Shown here: positions 19,451-28,613 of the stretch, in pieces
Position numbering within the stretch: the first letter of the stretch is position 1
Layout of the letters: every line of letters starts with the position of its first letter
Assembly (NCBI RefSeq): GCF_000011305.1
Contig: NC_004369.1
Location: 2,542,001-2,606,000, forward strand
Length of the DNA stretch: 64,000 nt
Source: Corynebacterium efficiens YS-314
GTDB lineage: Bacteria > Actinomycetota > Actinomycetes > Mycobacteriales > Mycobacteriaceae
Direction: 5' to 3'
The notes under the pieces: model-generated
What the model saw: the letters and a program-made list of their open reading frames with translations, nothing else
Database searches by the model: none
Told to the model about the DNA's origin: nothing
Made by a program: the position numbers and the translations under genes

Positions 19451-20400
19451 GGGATCAGTTCTCGGTAGGTGGTCAGCCCGTGGCCCGGGCTGGCGGAGGT
19501 GACGGCGTCGACGATGGCGTTCTGCACGCAGTCGGCGGCCGCTGCGCACAAGGATGCCAGAAGTGTCGCGTCCACGCCTGTTCCATCCCCGGTGGACAGG
19601 GCGAAGAGGGTGTCACCGTCCATCGGCGAATGCGAGGGACGCACCGCCCGCGCCAGCCCGTCGTGCCCGGTCAGTGCCAGGCGTTTGGCCTGCGCCTTGG
19701 TCACGGGCGCGTTGGTGGCGATCACGCCGATGGTGGTGTTGAGGTCCGCGGCGGGGTGCGGCACGGCAGCGAGCTTGTCGACGTCCACCGCCGGCCGTCC
19801 CGGCGCCCCGTAGAGGGTGCCGGTTGTCGGGTCGACGACCTCCCCGACCGGGTTCGCCACGATGCCCGCGGCCACCACGAACTCCCCCACCGTCGTGGAG
19901 GCCTGACCGAAACCGCCACGCAGGTGACCGGCGGTGGCCCCGGTGCCGGCGCCGATGCTGCCGGAGACCTCACGCTGGCGGCCGGCGAGCGCATGGTCCA
20001 CGGCGGTCAGCCCGTGCTCACGGGTGGGACGGTTGGTGGGATCACCGACCAGCAGGTCGAAGATCACCGCGGCGGGCACGATCGGGACGATCGGCCCCGG
20101 TCGGTCAGGTCCCAGCACCGGGAAACCGATTCCGCGTTCCTCCAGTGCGTACATCACCCCGTCGGCGGCGGCCAGCCCATAGGCCGATCCACCGCACAGG
20201 GCCACGGCATGGACCTGCTGCACCGTGTTGTGGGGTTCGAGGAGATCAGTCTCCCGGGTGCCCGGTCCCCCGCCGCGGACATCCACCCCGGCGAAGGCAC
20301 CACCCGGTGCCACCACGACGGTCACACCGGTGTCACCTGAGGTGACATGGCCCAGGTGGATTCCCGGGACATCGCACAGCATTCCGCCGACAGGGCTCAT
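19447..20400 (-). CDS. P1 (DmpA-type) family peptidase
   Basis: 317 residues of the DmpA/P1 self-cleaving N-terminal nucleophile hydrolase fold. Signatures are GIHLGHVTSGDTGVTV at the start, AVALCGGSAYGLAAADGV, and NTTIGVIATNAPVTKAQ in the region where the family's autoproteolytic nucleophile lies. In characterised relatives these enzymes release N-terminal amino acids from peptides and amides. The gene follows DUF2017 by one base and overlaps the rhomboid gene by four. The mycobacterial counterpart is Rv1333; the mec-cysO-cysM genes that follow it there are absent here. Confidence 0.9.
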   Translation of the reverse strand: MSPVGGMLCDVPGIHLGHVTSGDTGVTVVVAPGGAFAGVDVRGGGPGTRETDLLEPHNTVQQVHAVALCGGSAYGLAAADGVMYALEERGIGFPVLGPDRPGPIVPIVPAAVIFDLLVGDPTNRPTREHGLTAVDHALAGRQREVSGSIGAGTGATAGHLRGGFGQASTTVGEFVVAAGIVANPVGEVVDPTTGTLYGAPGRPAVDVDKLAAVPHPAADLNTTIGVIATNAPVTKAQAKRLALTGHDGLARAVRPSHSPMDGDTLFALSTGDGTGVDATLLASLCAAAADCVQNAIVDAVTSASPGHGLTTYRELIP

Positions 20401-20401
20401 C

Positions 20402-20944
20402 TCAGGACCCCATCATCGCTTCCAGCAGGGATTCCTGGTTGTAGGCCAGCCACTGCACCAGATTCTCGCGGTCCTCCTCCGCGGCCTCCCCGCCCTTGAG
20501 CTCCCCGGAGGCCAGGTAGAGGCGGATGTCATTGAGTCCCGCCAGCCAGGCGTGGGCCTCCTCCTCGGGGATGGAGACCGCGACGCCCCCATCCGGCCCG
20601 AGTGCGGAGTTGATCACCTGCAGGTTGGCGATCTTCTGCCGGGTGATGTCATTTTCATGGAGGGAGCGCAAGAGTGAGTTGTCACCGTCGTATTCCTCAT
20701 CGCCCTCCTGCTGGAAATCCGGGAGCAACCGTGCCAGGGCGGGGTCCCGGGGCGCCTCCTTGTGCCCGCTCGGGATGCCGGTCAATTCGGCCAGGGGATC
20801 CTTCGGCGCGTCCTGCGCACGGTGGATCAGGGCCTCCAGCACCACCGCGGACAGATTACCCAGCACCTCGCGTTCCATCGGTTCCAGCACACAGGTGTAC
20901 CGGGCGGATCTCATGAGCGCCTTCCTGCGCTTCCATGGCTGCAT
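20402..20944 (-). CDS. DUF2017 family protein
   Basis: 180-residue soluble acidic protein. The beginning MQPWKRRKAL followed by RYTCVLEPMEREVLGNL fits the DUF2017 pattern (Trp-Lys-Arg then a Leu-Pro-Glu turn), supporting ATG 20944 over the internal ATG 20914, although the latter has the better AGGAAGG site. Family members lie immediately after clpS in actinobacteria; the mycobacterial member (Rv1332) has been called a putative regulator, without experiment that I know of. It is 11 bases from clpS and one base from the P1 peptidase, so clearly one operon. Confidence 0.88.
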   Translation of the reverse strand: MQPWKRRKALMRSARYTCVLEPMEREVLGNLSAVVLEALIHRAQDAPKDPLAELTGIPSGHKEAPRDPALARLLPDFQQEGDEEYDGDNSLLRSLHENDITRQKIANLQVINSALGPDGGVAVSIPEEEAHAWLAGLNDIRLYLASGELKGGEAAEEDRENLVQWLAYNQESLLEAMMGS

Positions 20945-20955
20945 ATACTAATCCC

Positions 20956-21372
20956 CTATCCGGCCTGCTGCATTGTTGCCCACAGGCCCGCGACGTGAAG
21001 CTTTTTCACGTCACCTTCAACCTTGTCCTTCTCCCCGGAGCTGACGACCGCCTTGCCCTCGGTGTGTACCTGCATCATCAGCTCATTGGCACGTTTCCTG
21101 CTATAGCCCAACACAGTCTGGAAGACGTAGGTGACATAACTCATCAGATTCACCGGGTCATCCCAGACGATGCACAACCAGGGCAGGTTCTCGCTGGAGA
21201 CGGTGTGGACATCCATCTCCACATCGGGTTCGGCGGTGGGTGCGGACGGTGATGAACACACGGGTGGCACGCCGGATGCCCCCACCACCGCGGTGTCCGA
21301 TTCTGCGGACACCGGAGGCAGGTCGGGTGTGTCAACAGCCCCGTGACAGTGTAAGTGATGCAGGCCATTCAT
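20956..21372 (-). CDS. clpS: ClpS adaptor with N-terminal extension
   Basis: ClpS binds the ClpA/ClpC N-domain and delivers N-degron substrates to the ClpP protease. The core at about residues 60-138 has [19 protein letters not shown], with the DDPVN substrate-pocket residues, then [16 protein letters not shown], and ends at a short KLHVAGL tail. From ATG 21372 the protein is 138 residues, while typical ClpS is near 100, leaving about 50 low-complexity residues (His-rich, then Ser/Pro/Val) in front. The start has only a weak ribosome site; an internal start such as MDVHTVSSE would give a standard size. First gene of the clpS-DUF2017-peptidase-rhomboid operon. Confidence 0.9.
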   Translation of the reverse strand: MNGLHHLHCHGAVDTPDLPPVSAESDTAVVGASGVPPVCSSPSAPTAEPDVEMDVHTVSSENLPWLCIVWDDPVNLMSYVTYVFQTVLGYSRKRANELMMQVHTEGKAVVSSGEKDKVEGDVKKLHVAGLWATMQQAG

Positions 21373-21575
21373 ATGGTTCAGCCTAGTCAACTCCCTTCCA
21401 CCGGTGCAGGGCACATCACGGTTAATCCACTCCCGGCTCCACAGCACTGGTTCTACCAGGGGATTTCCCGGACCGGTCACCGTCGGTGCGGCATCCGCGG
21501 GGCTCGCTGACTGCAACGGCGCTCTGTTATCGTTGAACGGACAATACGACAGGCATTCGACGGGAGGTCGACTCG

Positions 21576-22112
21576 ATGCGGGATCTCGATTCCTCGATCA
21601 GGGCTGCGATCCGCAGGCCCGGCATTACCAACGGCACCGTGGTGGATTCCCTGACCAACCTGGTACCCATCCTGTCGGTCCTGTTGACGCTGGTCATCAC
21701 CGTCGCCACGGTGCTCACCGGTCTGGATGATTCCAGTGGTGACACCGATGGTGACAACCCGCCGCCGGTGGTCAATGAACAGATGCGCACCGACCTGCTC
21801 CGGGCGATCAACTACCACCGGGACATCCCGGTCGATTTCGACCTCGAACTGCATGCCAGCGCCCAGCGACAGGCCGTGGTCAACGCCACCGCAGGTGGAC
21901 ATAAAATGACCACCGCCGATTCAGGGCGCATCCTCATGCTCCAGGCCCACCAGGACACCGACAGTGCCTCCGTGGATGACTTTCTCGAGCTGTGGGCGGA
22001 CGATGGTTTGAACTACGCCGCACTGATGCACCCGGATAACCGGGAGATCGGAGTCGGGGTCGCCGAGACCGACGGAACCACCTATGCCGTGGTGCAGTTC
22101 AGACAGCTGTAG
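21576..22112 (+). CDS. Membrane-anchored CAP-like (SCP/PR1) protein
   Basis: 178 residues with one N-terminal transmembrane helix (about 28-49) after a 27-residue cytoplasmic part, then an outward domain with features of the CAP/SCP superfamily: [31 protein letters not shown] and [21 protein letters not shown] proteins are secreted and of varied, mostly unknown function. ATG 21576 has a good GGGAGG site. It is 21 bases from pncB and likely co-transcribed with it, though no functional link is evident. Divergent from clpS. Confidence 0.75.
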   Translation: MRDLDSSIRAAIRRPGITNGTVVDSLTNLVPILSVLLTLVITVATVLTGLDDSSGDTDGDNPPPVVNEQMRTDLLRAINYHRDIPVDFDLELHASAQRQAVVNATAGGHKMTTADSGRILMLQAHQDTDSASVDDFLELWADDGLNYAALMHPDNREIGVGVAETDGTTYAVVQFRQL

Positions 22113-22133
22113 CTTTTCCGTAGGATCGAAGGG

Positions 22134-23471
22134 GTGAAATCAACCGCATCCTCCATCCCCCCAGAGAGGTCAACGGCACTGTTGACCGATAAGTACGAGC
22201 TCACCATGCTCCAGGCGGCGCTCGCGGACGGCACCGCCGACCGCCAGGTCACCTTCGAGGTGTTCAGTCGCCGCCTTCCCAATGAACGCCGTTACGGTGT
22301 GGTGGCCGGAACCGCCCGGGTGCTCCACGCGGTCAAGGATTTCACCTTCACCGACGAGCAGCTCGCCGATCTTGATTTCCTGGATCAGCGCACCCGTGAT
22401 TTCCTCGCCAGTTACCGGTTCACCGGTCAGATCGACGGTTACCGCGAGGGCGAGCTCTACTTCCCCCACTCCCCGCTGCTCACCGTGCGTGGCACCTTCG
22501 CGGAATGCGTGGTGCTGGAGACCGTCATCCTCTCGATCATGAATGCGGATTCCGCCGTCGCCTCGGCCGCCGCCCGGATGGTCACCGCAGCCGATGGCCG
22601 CCCGATCATCGAGATGGGGTCACGTCGGACCCATGAATATGCCGCGGTAACCTCCTCCCGTGCCGCCTACCTCGCCGGGTTCTCCGCCACCTCCAACCTG
22701 GAGGCGTCCTTCCGCTACGGAATCCCGGCCTCCGGCACCTCGGCGCATGCGTGGACCCTGCTGCACATCAATGATGACGGCACCCCGAATGAAGCCGCGG
22801 CCTTCCGTTCCCAGGTGGATCAGCTCGGTGTGGAGACCACCCTGCTGGTGGACACCTATGACATCGCCCGGGGTGTGGAAACCGCCATCGAGGTTGCCGG
22901 CACCGACCTCGGTGGGGTCCGGATCGACTCCGGGGATCTGGGTGTTCTGGCGCGACAGGTGCGGCAACAGCTCGATGACCTGGGTGCACACAACACCAAG
23001 ATCGTGGTCTCCTCCGACCTGGATGAGTTCACCATCGCGGGGCTGCGCGGTGAACCGGTCGATGTGTTCGGCGTGGGTACCTCGGTGGTCACCGGTTCCG
23101 GGGCGCCCACCGCGGGCCTGGTGTACAAGCTGGTGGAGGTCGACGGTCACCCCGTGGCCAAGCGGTCACGCAACAAGGCCAGCCATGGTGGTGCGAAGAA
23201 GGCGGTGCGCACCCACCGTTCCACCGGCACCGCCATCGAGGAGATCGTCTACCCCTACCACTCCGACCGTCCGGACACCGGGAAGCTGGCCACCCTGGAC
23301 CTGACCATTCCCCTCATGCGCGATGGTGAGGCGGTCGATGGCCTGGCAACCCTGGAGCAGTCACGGTCCTACCTGGCTGATCAGCTGGTGACCCTGCCCT
23401 GGGAGGGGTTGGCGTTATCCCGGGATGAACCGGTCCTGCACACCCGGTTCACCGGCTTCCCCGCCTCCTAG
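22134..23471 (+). CDS. pncB: Nicotinate phosphoribosyltransferase
   Basis: 445-residue enzyme converting nicotinate and PRPP to nicotinate mononucleotide, the NAD salvage entry. It has ALLTDKYELTMLQAAL at the start, GSRRTHEYAAV and GTSAHAW in the middle, and GVRIDSGDLGVLARQVR for the phosphate-binding part. The start GTG 22134 lies almost on top of GAAGGG, so the exact start is not certain. Its stop overlaps the converging SGNH hydrolase stop. With nadE at 39429 the window covers both ends of the pathway. Confidence 0.95.
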   Translation: MKSTASSIPPERSTALLTDKYELTMLQAALADGTADRQVTFEVFSRRLPNERRYGVVAGTARVLHAVKDFTFTDEQLADLDFLDQRTRDFLASYRFTGQIDGYREGELYFPHSPLLTVRGTFAECVVLETVILSIMNADSAVASAAARMVTAADGRPIIEMGSRRTHEYAAVTSSRAAYLAGFSATSNLEASFRYGIPASGTSAHAWTLLHINDDGTPNEAAAFRSQVDQLGVETTLLVDTYDIARGVETAIEVAGTDLGGVRIDSGDLGVLARQVRQQLDDLGAHNTKIVVSSDLDEFTIAGLRGEPVDVFGVGTSVVTGSGAPTAGLVYKLVEVDGHPVAKRSRNKASHGGAKKAVRTHRSTGTAIEEIVYPYHSDRPDTGKLATLDLTIPLMRDGEAVDGLATLEQSRSYLADQLVTLPWEGLALSRDEPVLHTRFTGFPAS

Positions 23472-24415
23472 AGACGGGAGATGATCAGGTCGGCCATACC
23501 CCGCTCCCCCAGTGCGGTGGGATGGACCGGCATCCGCAGTCCGTCACCTGCGCCGGGTAGATCAACCACGGAGCGCACCCACTGCTGGCTCGGATCCGCA
23601 CAGGTCCCCGTCCCGGGGACATCGGTATCGACAAACTCATACCCCAGGTGCTCATTGTCGGCGGCATGACCGTTGATGGTGTCCAGCAGCTCTCCGATCC
23701 GCACCGGCACCGCGACCGGGAGGTTGGTGTCGCTGCTGCCCCCGGGCCCGTCGCTGAGGTTGAGCACACAGACACCGCCCCTGCCATCGTCGATCTCCGG
23801 ATAACCGATGAACATCACCCTCGCCCGGGGTGCCGCGGCCCGTAGTGCCTCCAGCACCGGGGTCATCCTGGCCACCCATGCTTCCCGCGTGACGTTCTGG
23901 CCACCGAGGAACGCTCCGAAATCAGGCAGCCCACCCAGCTGGGGGTTCCAGTCATCCGCACCCCCGGCGCCAAGGGTGACCAATCGGGTGTCAGAACCGA
24001 GATCGCCATTGGCCTGCGCCTGGTGGATCATGTCGATGACGCCACGTCCGGCGGCACCCGTCAGGGTCGCATTATTACAGGTGTAGTTGGCGTAATCCCC
24101 CTCGAACCGCTCCCTGCCCACCCGTTCCGGGTATCCCTGGGGACTCTGCACACATTTCCGGTTGAGCAGGCCCACCATCTGCAGGGGGATCTCGGGGTTG
24201 GCTGCAAAGGAATCACCGAAGGCGACGTAGGCACGGGCGGTGGTCGCCGGGGGGCGGATCTCCGGCATGAGGTCCGTGGACGTCTGTGTGAGCCGCTGCC
24301 CGATAGAACCCGGGACGGTGGATTCCTGCGCGGAAGCCACCACCCCACCGGCGGAGGTGGTGAGGATCGCCATCGCCAGGATCGTCGTTGCCCTGCGTAC
24401 CAGTTGCTGCGTCAT
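23468..24415 (-). CDS. Secreted SGNH/GDSL hydrolase
   Basis: 315 residues: signal peptide (about 1-29, ending VASA-Q) and a GDSL-type esterase/lipase domain. The nucleophile Ser69 lies in AFGDSFAANP, GAGGADDW is the second conserved block, and the C-terminal MPVHPTALGERGMADL carries the catalytic His. Cysteines suggest disulfides outside the cell. ATG 24415 follows an excellent AGGAGGA. Mycobacterial and corynebacterial relatives act on lipids or esters in the envelope; the substrate here is unknown. Confidence 0.88.
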   Translation of the reverse strand: MTQQLVRRATTILAMAILTTSAGGVVASAQESTVPGSIGQRLTQTSTDLMPEIRPPATTARAYVAFGDSFAANPEIPLQMVGLLNRKCVQSPQGYPERVGRERFEGDYANYTCNNATLTGAAGRGVIDMIHQAQANGDLGSDTRLVTLGAGGADDWNPQLGGLPDFGAFLGGQNVTREAWVARMTPVLEALRAAAPRARVMFIGYPEIDDGRGGVCVLNLSDGPGGSSDTNLPVAVPVRIGELLDTINGHAADNEHLGYEFVDTDVPGTGTCADPSQQWVRSVVDLPGAGDGLRMPVHPTALGERGMADLIISRL

Positions 24416-24586
24416 CGGCGTCCTCCTGCGCCGGCCCGTACGGGGGCCGTCTTCATAGTCCGGGTGTGGATAGTGACGTGATTTCTCCAGGTTAAGACAC
24501 CTCTCCACCGGCCTGCAACGGTAGCGTGCATCACCCAGCCCAAGTAGTGACTACCCGGTGTGGGCACAGCCATTAAGATTTCCGCT

Positions 24587-25825
24587 ATGTCCCGACGCGC
24601 ATCCCTCCTCCTCACCACTGGTTCCTGGGTGGCAACCCGGCTGGTCATGGTGTGGTTCTCACTGCGACAGCACGAACAGTGGGGTGATGTGCGTTATTAC
24701 CTGGAGGGGGTGGAGAAGGAGGCCGTCGGGGGCCGTGCCCTCGTGGAATACCCGGATGCCACGGTCATCCCGCTGCGGGTGATCGGATGGCTCACCGAGG
24801 GGTTGAACTCCTTCACCCTGGGGGTGATCATCTTCTGTCTGCTCCTGGATGCCGCACTCTCGGTCTGGCTCGCGCGACGCTGCGCCGGAGGGGAAAACCG
24901 GTGGGATGCGTGGTGGGGTTTCTCCTTCTGGATTCTGTTCGGCATGCTCATCGGGCCGGTGATGATCGCCCGGTTGGATCTGCTGCCCGGTGTCCTCGTG
25001 GCGGGGGCGGCGGTGTGGATCGGGAGGAACCCCCGGATCGCTGCCGCATTCCTGGGGGTGGCCACCGCGGTGAAACTCTGGCCGCTGGCGCTGGCCACGG
25101 GGTTGGTGGGGCCGTGGCGCAACCGTGGGACCTGGGCCCGCCTCGCCTGGTGGGCCGGTGCCATCCTCCTTCTGGCGGTGCTGACCCTGGTCACCTCCGG
25201 GTGGTGGCGGGTGGTCTCACCCCTGCAGTACCAGGTGGACCGTGGACTCCAGTCGGAGACGCTGCTGGCCACTCCCTTCATCTGGTTGGCTGCGTTCGAT
25301 ACTGGGTGGAGCGTCACGTATGCATCGTCGAAAAGCTTCGAGGTCTTCGGCACCGGCGTGAATGCCGCACTGATCATGTCGGGCGTGGCCTCTCTGGGTG
25401 TGGCGCTGACCGCTGTGGTGGTGACCACCCGACGCCTCCTCCGCACCGGGGAGCCCCTCCCTGTGGCGACCCGTGCCTACTGGCTGGCGCTGGTCCTGCT
25501 CATCGTGGTGACCTCCAAGGTGTTCTCGCCACAGTACCTGTTGTGGTTCGGCCCGCTCATCGCGGTGATGATCGCCCTCGACGGTGGTCGCCCCACCCGG
25601 TCCATCGGGGTACTCATGGTGATCGCCGCCGGATTGACATCCTGGTTCTTCCCCCTGCTCTTCGACTACTTCATTGAGGGACCACCATCACTGCTGTCGG
25701 TGGTCGTCCTCACCCTGCGCAACCTCCTCATGCTCGTGGTGACGGTACTGGCCTGCCGGTGGGCCTGGGTCTGTCTGGTTGCCGAACACAGGGCCGAAAG
25801 CGCAGGTGATTCCCCCCGATCCTGA
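24587..25825 (+). CDS. GT87-like membrane mannosyltransferase
   Basis: 412-residue polytopic membrane protein with about ten hydrophobic helices, of the DUF2029/GT87 polyprenol-phosphate-mannose-dependent glycosyltransferase type. The first extracytoplasmic loop holds GDVRYYLEGVE, where the family has its acidic catalytic site; ATAVKLWPLALATG and SPQYLLWFGPLIA are conserved features. Relatives extend mannose chains of lipomannan, lipoarabinomannan or PIMs in mycolic-acid actinobacteria; the exact acceptor is unknown. ATG 24587 follows TAAGAT by eight bases, suggesting a leaderless message; GTG 24560 is a possible longer start. Confidence 0.85.
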   Translation: MSRRASLLLTTGSWVATRLVMVWFSLRQHEQWGDVRYYLEGVEKEAVGGRALVEYPDATVIPLRVIGWLTEGLNSFTLGVIIFCLLLDAALSVWLARRCAGGENRWDAWWGFSFWILFGMLIGPVMIARLDLLPGVLVAGAAVWIGRNPRIAAAFLGVATAVKLWPLALATGLVGPWRNRGTWARLAWWAGAILLLAVLTLVTSGWWRVVSPLQYQVDRGLQSETLLATPFIWLAAFDTGWSVTYASSKSFEVFGTGVNAALIMSGVASLGVALTAVVVTTRRLLRTGEPLPVATRAYWLALVLLIVVTSKVFSPQYLLWFGPLIAVMIALDGGRPTRSIGVLMVIAAGLTSWFFPLLFDYFIEGPPSLLSVVVLTLRNLLMLVVTVLACRWAWVCLVAEHRAESAGDSPRS

Positions 25826-25865
25826 GGTTTTCGCACCCCGCACACCGGCCGATACACTGTGGGGG

Positions 25866-27881
25866 ATGTCTGACGCCGATCCCACCACCCAGCAGTCCGT
25901 CACGGAAGAAACCAGCACGGAGGAAACCAGCACCCCCACCACCGGGGAGCTGCTCACCGCCGCCGTCGAGTCACTCGGTGGTGCCCGGCGCGCGGGCCAG
26001 GAGGCCATGGCCGAGGCCGTGACCCGGGCTTTCGACAACAAACGTCACCTCGCGGTCCAGGCCGGTACCGGCACGGGTAAATCCCTGGCGTACCTGGTGC
26101 CGTCGATCCGGTACGCGCAGACGACTGATTCCACAGTGATCGTCTCCACCGCCACCATCGCCCTGCAGCGTCAGCTGGTCAACCGTGACCTGCCACGTCT
26201 GGCCGATGCCCTGGAACCCCTGTTGGAACGACGTCCCACCTTCGCCATCATGAAGGGCCGGTCCAACTACCTGTGCATGAACAAGATCGCCCGCGAACCG
26301 GAACCGGAGGATGCCCTCATCGGGGAGGAGGACATCTCCTGGCTGGGCAGACACATCGTCCGGCTGCATGAGTGGGCCAATGAGACTGAGACCGGGGACC
26401 GCGACGATCTGGATCCGGGTGTGCCGGACCTGGCGTGGAAGCAGGTCAGTGTGACCGCCCGTGAATGCATCGGCGCCTCCCGTTGCCCCCACGGTGAGGA
26501 GTGTTTCGCCGAACTCGCCCGCGCCACCGCCCGGGAATCCGACGTGGTGGTCACCAATCACGCGCTGCTCGCCATCGATGCGCTCTCGGATGTCAATGTC
26601 CTGCCCGAGCATGATGTCGTGGTGATCGACGAGGCCCATGAACTCGATGGCCGTATCACCGCGGTTGCCTCCGCGGAGATCACCGTCAACTCCCTCAACC
26701 TGGCGGCCCGCCGCGCCGGGAAGCTCGACTCCAACGGCCGCGAGGAGAAGCTCACCGAGCTCGCCGGTGACCTGGAGCTGCTGTTCCAGACCATGCGTCC
26801 CGGCAGGTGGCGCGATCTCGACGACGGCTCCAAGGGCACCCTCGTGGCGCTTCGCGACGCCCTGTGGTCACTGCGCCAGACCATCGCCGCCGCCCCCGAG
26901 GGCGAGGCCGCCAACGATCCCGAGCGCAACGCCGAGCGGCAGAACCTCACCAACCATCTGCAGGAGATCCACGACTCCATCGTGCGCATCCTGGAGGTAT
27001 TCGAGGAGGAGGACGCCGCCAAGCAGCAGGACGTGGTGTGGCACAACCAGGATGATCGGCGCGGTGACTCCCTCAACGTGGCGCCGCTGTCCGTGGCGGG
27101 GCTGCTCCACCAGAAACTGTTCACCGACAACACCGTGGTGCTGGCCAGTGCGACGCTCACCATCGGCGGCAATTTCAATGCCATGGCCGCCAGCTGGGGG
27201 CTGCCGAAGGGCACCTGGGATTCCCTCGACGCCGGCACCCCCTTCGACCCGGCGAAGTCGGGGATCCTCTACACCGCACGGCACCTGCCGGATCCGGGAC
27301 GCGATGGCCTGCCACAGGAGACCCTGGATGAGATCTACGAGCTCATCATGGCCGCCGGTGGCAGGACCCTCGGGTTGTTCTCCTCGAAGCGGGCCGCGGT
27401 CCAGGCCACCGAGGCCATGCGCCTGCGCCTGCCCTTTGATGTGCTGTGCCAGGGTGATGACAGCACCGGCGCACTGGTGAAGAAATTCGCCGAGTCCGAG
27501 AACACCTGTCTGTTCGGCACGCTCACCCTGTGGCAGGGTGTGGATGTGCCGGGGAGGTCCCTGTCGCTGGTCCTGATCGACCGCATCCCCTTCCCCCGCC
27601 CGGATGATCCCCTGCTGCAGGCCCGCAAGGAGGCTGCCGACGCGGAGGGACGCAACGGGTTCATGGAGGTCGCCGCCACCCACGCGGCCCTGCTCATGGC
27701 GCAGGGCGCCGGCCGCCTGCTGCGACACGTCACCGACCGTGGCGTGGTGGCGGTGCTGGATTCGCGGCTGGTGACCAAACGCTACGGCAGTTTCCTGCGC
27801 TCTTCCATGCCGCGGTTCTGGGAGACCACCAACGGTGATACCGTGCGTGCGGCGTTGAAACGCCTGGTGGCTACCGACTAG
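25866..27881 (+). CDS. dinG: DinG/XPD-like ATP-dependent helicase
   Basis: 671-residue superfamily 2 helicase related to DinG/YoaA. Walker A is in AGTGTGKSLAYLVP, the DEAH box in VIDEAHELDG, and four cysteines (YLCMNK, ARECIGASRCPHGEECF) would bind the 4Fe-4S cluster. The C-terminal helicase motifs include LASATLTIGG, LTLWQGVDVPG and the arginine finger motif QGAGRLLR. ATG 25866 is chosen because preceding in-frame codons overlap the end of the mannosyltransferase gene. No LexA box was seen. In Mycobacterium the equivalent gene also sits next to pncB. Confidence 0.92.
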   Translation: MSDADPTTQQSVTEETSTEETSTPTTGELLTAAVESLGGARRAGQEAMAEAVTRAFDNKRHLAVQAGTGTGKSLAYLVPSIRYAQTTDSTVIVSTATIALQRQLVNRDLPRLADALEPLLERRPTFAIMKGRSNYLCMNKIAREPEPEDALIGEEDISWLGRHIVRLHEWANETETGDRDDLDPGVPDLAWKQVSVTARECIGASRCPHGEECFAELARATARESDVVVTNHALLAIDALSDVNVLPEHDVVVIDEAHELDGRITAVASAEITVNSLNLAARRAGKLDSNGREEKLTELAGDLELLFQTMRPGRWRDLDDGSKGTLVALRDALWSLRQTIAAAPEGEAANDPERNAERQNLTNHLQEIHDSIVRILEVFEEEDAAKQQDVVWHNQDDRRGDSLNVAPLSVAGLLHQKLFTDNTVVLASATLTIGGNFNAMAASWGLPKGTWDSLDAGTPFDPAKSGILYTARHLPDPGRDGLPQETLDEIYELIMAAGGRTLGLFSSKRAAVQATEAMRLRLPFDVLCQGDDSTGALVKKFAESENTCLFGTLTLWQGVDVPGRSLSLVLIDRIPFPRPDDPLLQARKEAADAEGRNGFMEVAATHAALLMAQGAGRLLRHVTDRGVVAVLDSRLVTKRYGSFLRSSMPRFWETTNGDTVRAALKRLVATD

Positions 27882-28606
27882 GGAACCGCGACCACCGTCA
27901 CGGAATTCGCTGCGACCTCGGTGAAACCGGCATCACGGACCGGCACCGCACCGGGGGCGGAGAGCTTCCCGGCGAACTCCGCCGGTGGGACCTCACGGAC
28001 ATGCAGGGCGAAATCCGCGGCGGCCCACTCCCGGACCCACTCGAGTGGTTGATGTGCCGCCAGCAGCATCGAGGCGTGACCCACCTGGGCGGCGGCCTTG
28101 CCCAAGGTCATCTCCAGGGAGGCGTCGATGTAAATGACCGGATGATCATCGTCAATGGGTTTCGGCTCATCCAGGGGCAGCTCCGTGCCGGAGATCTGCA
28201 GTTTCCGGACCGCGTCCGGCACCTCACTGACCGCGCAGGGCACAAAGGCACGCACCTGGGCGGAATCATCGGTGACCGTGACACCGGGCAGCTCCTGCAC
28301 CCGGTCCCATGCGGCGTTGCGCGCCCTGCGCGCCACCTTCCGGATCAGGTGGTCATACCAGCGCTCCAGCGCCGCGCGGAAATCCGGGTCGGTGGCCACC
28401 CGCCCGTCGAGACAGAGCTTGACGACGCTTCTCGCCGCCGCATCCAACACATCTGTCCTGCGCGGCGGATCAGTCTTCGGGATATGCAGTGCCAACTGCA
28501 TGGCCTGCACCGTGGACGGGTCCGACGGGTCCTCCGAGTGGGGCCCGTCGGACACCCGCGCGCTGAGCAGACGGTGGGCGGTGGCCAGCGAAGCGTCGTC
28601 AAGCAT
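27878..28606 (-). CDS. PTH2-domain peptidyl-tRNA hydrolase-like protein
   Basis: 242 residues. The C-terminal half contains the Pth2 signature IDASLEMTLGKAAAQVGHASMLL followed by WAAADFALHVREV, as in archaeal/eukaryotic-type peptidyl-tRNA hydrolase. The N-terminal 120 residues, rich in Asp and Ala, are not part of the classic enzyme. ATG 28606 lies just after the serB stop (seven bases), so the two are co-transcribed, and the 3' end overlaps the converging helicase gene by four bases. Bacteria normally rely on Pth1, so this may be a supplementary hydrolase or have a different role. Confidence 0.82.
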   Translation of the reverse strand: MLDDASLATAHRLLSARVSDGPHSEDPSDPSTVQAMQLALHIPKTDPPRRTDVLDAAARSVVKLCLDGRVATDPDFRAALERWYDHLIRKVARRARNAAWDRVQELPGVTVTDDSAQVRAFVPCAVSEVPDAVRKLQISGTELPLDEPKPIDDDHPVIYIDASLEMTLGKAAAQVGHASMLLAAHQPLEWVREWAAADFALHVREVPPAEFAGKLSAPGAVPVRDAGFTEVAANSVTVVAVP

Positions 28607-28613
28607 CGGTGGT

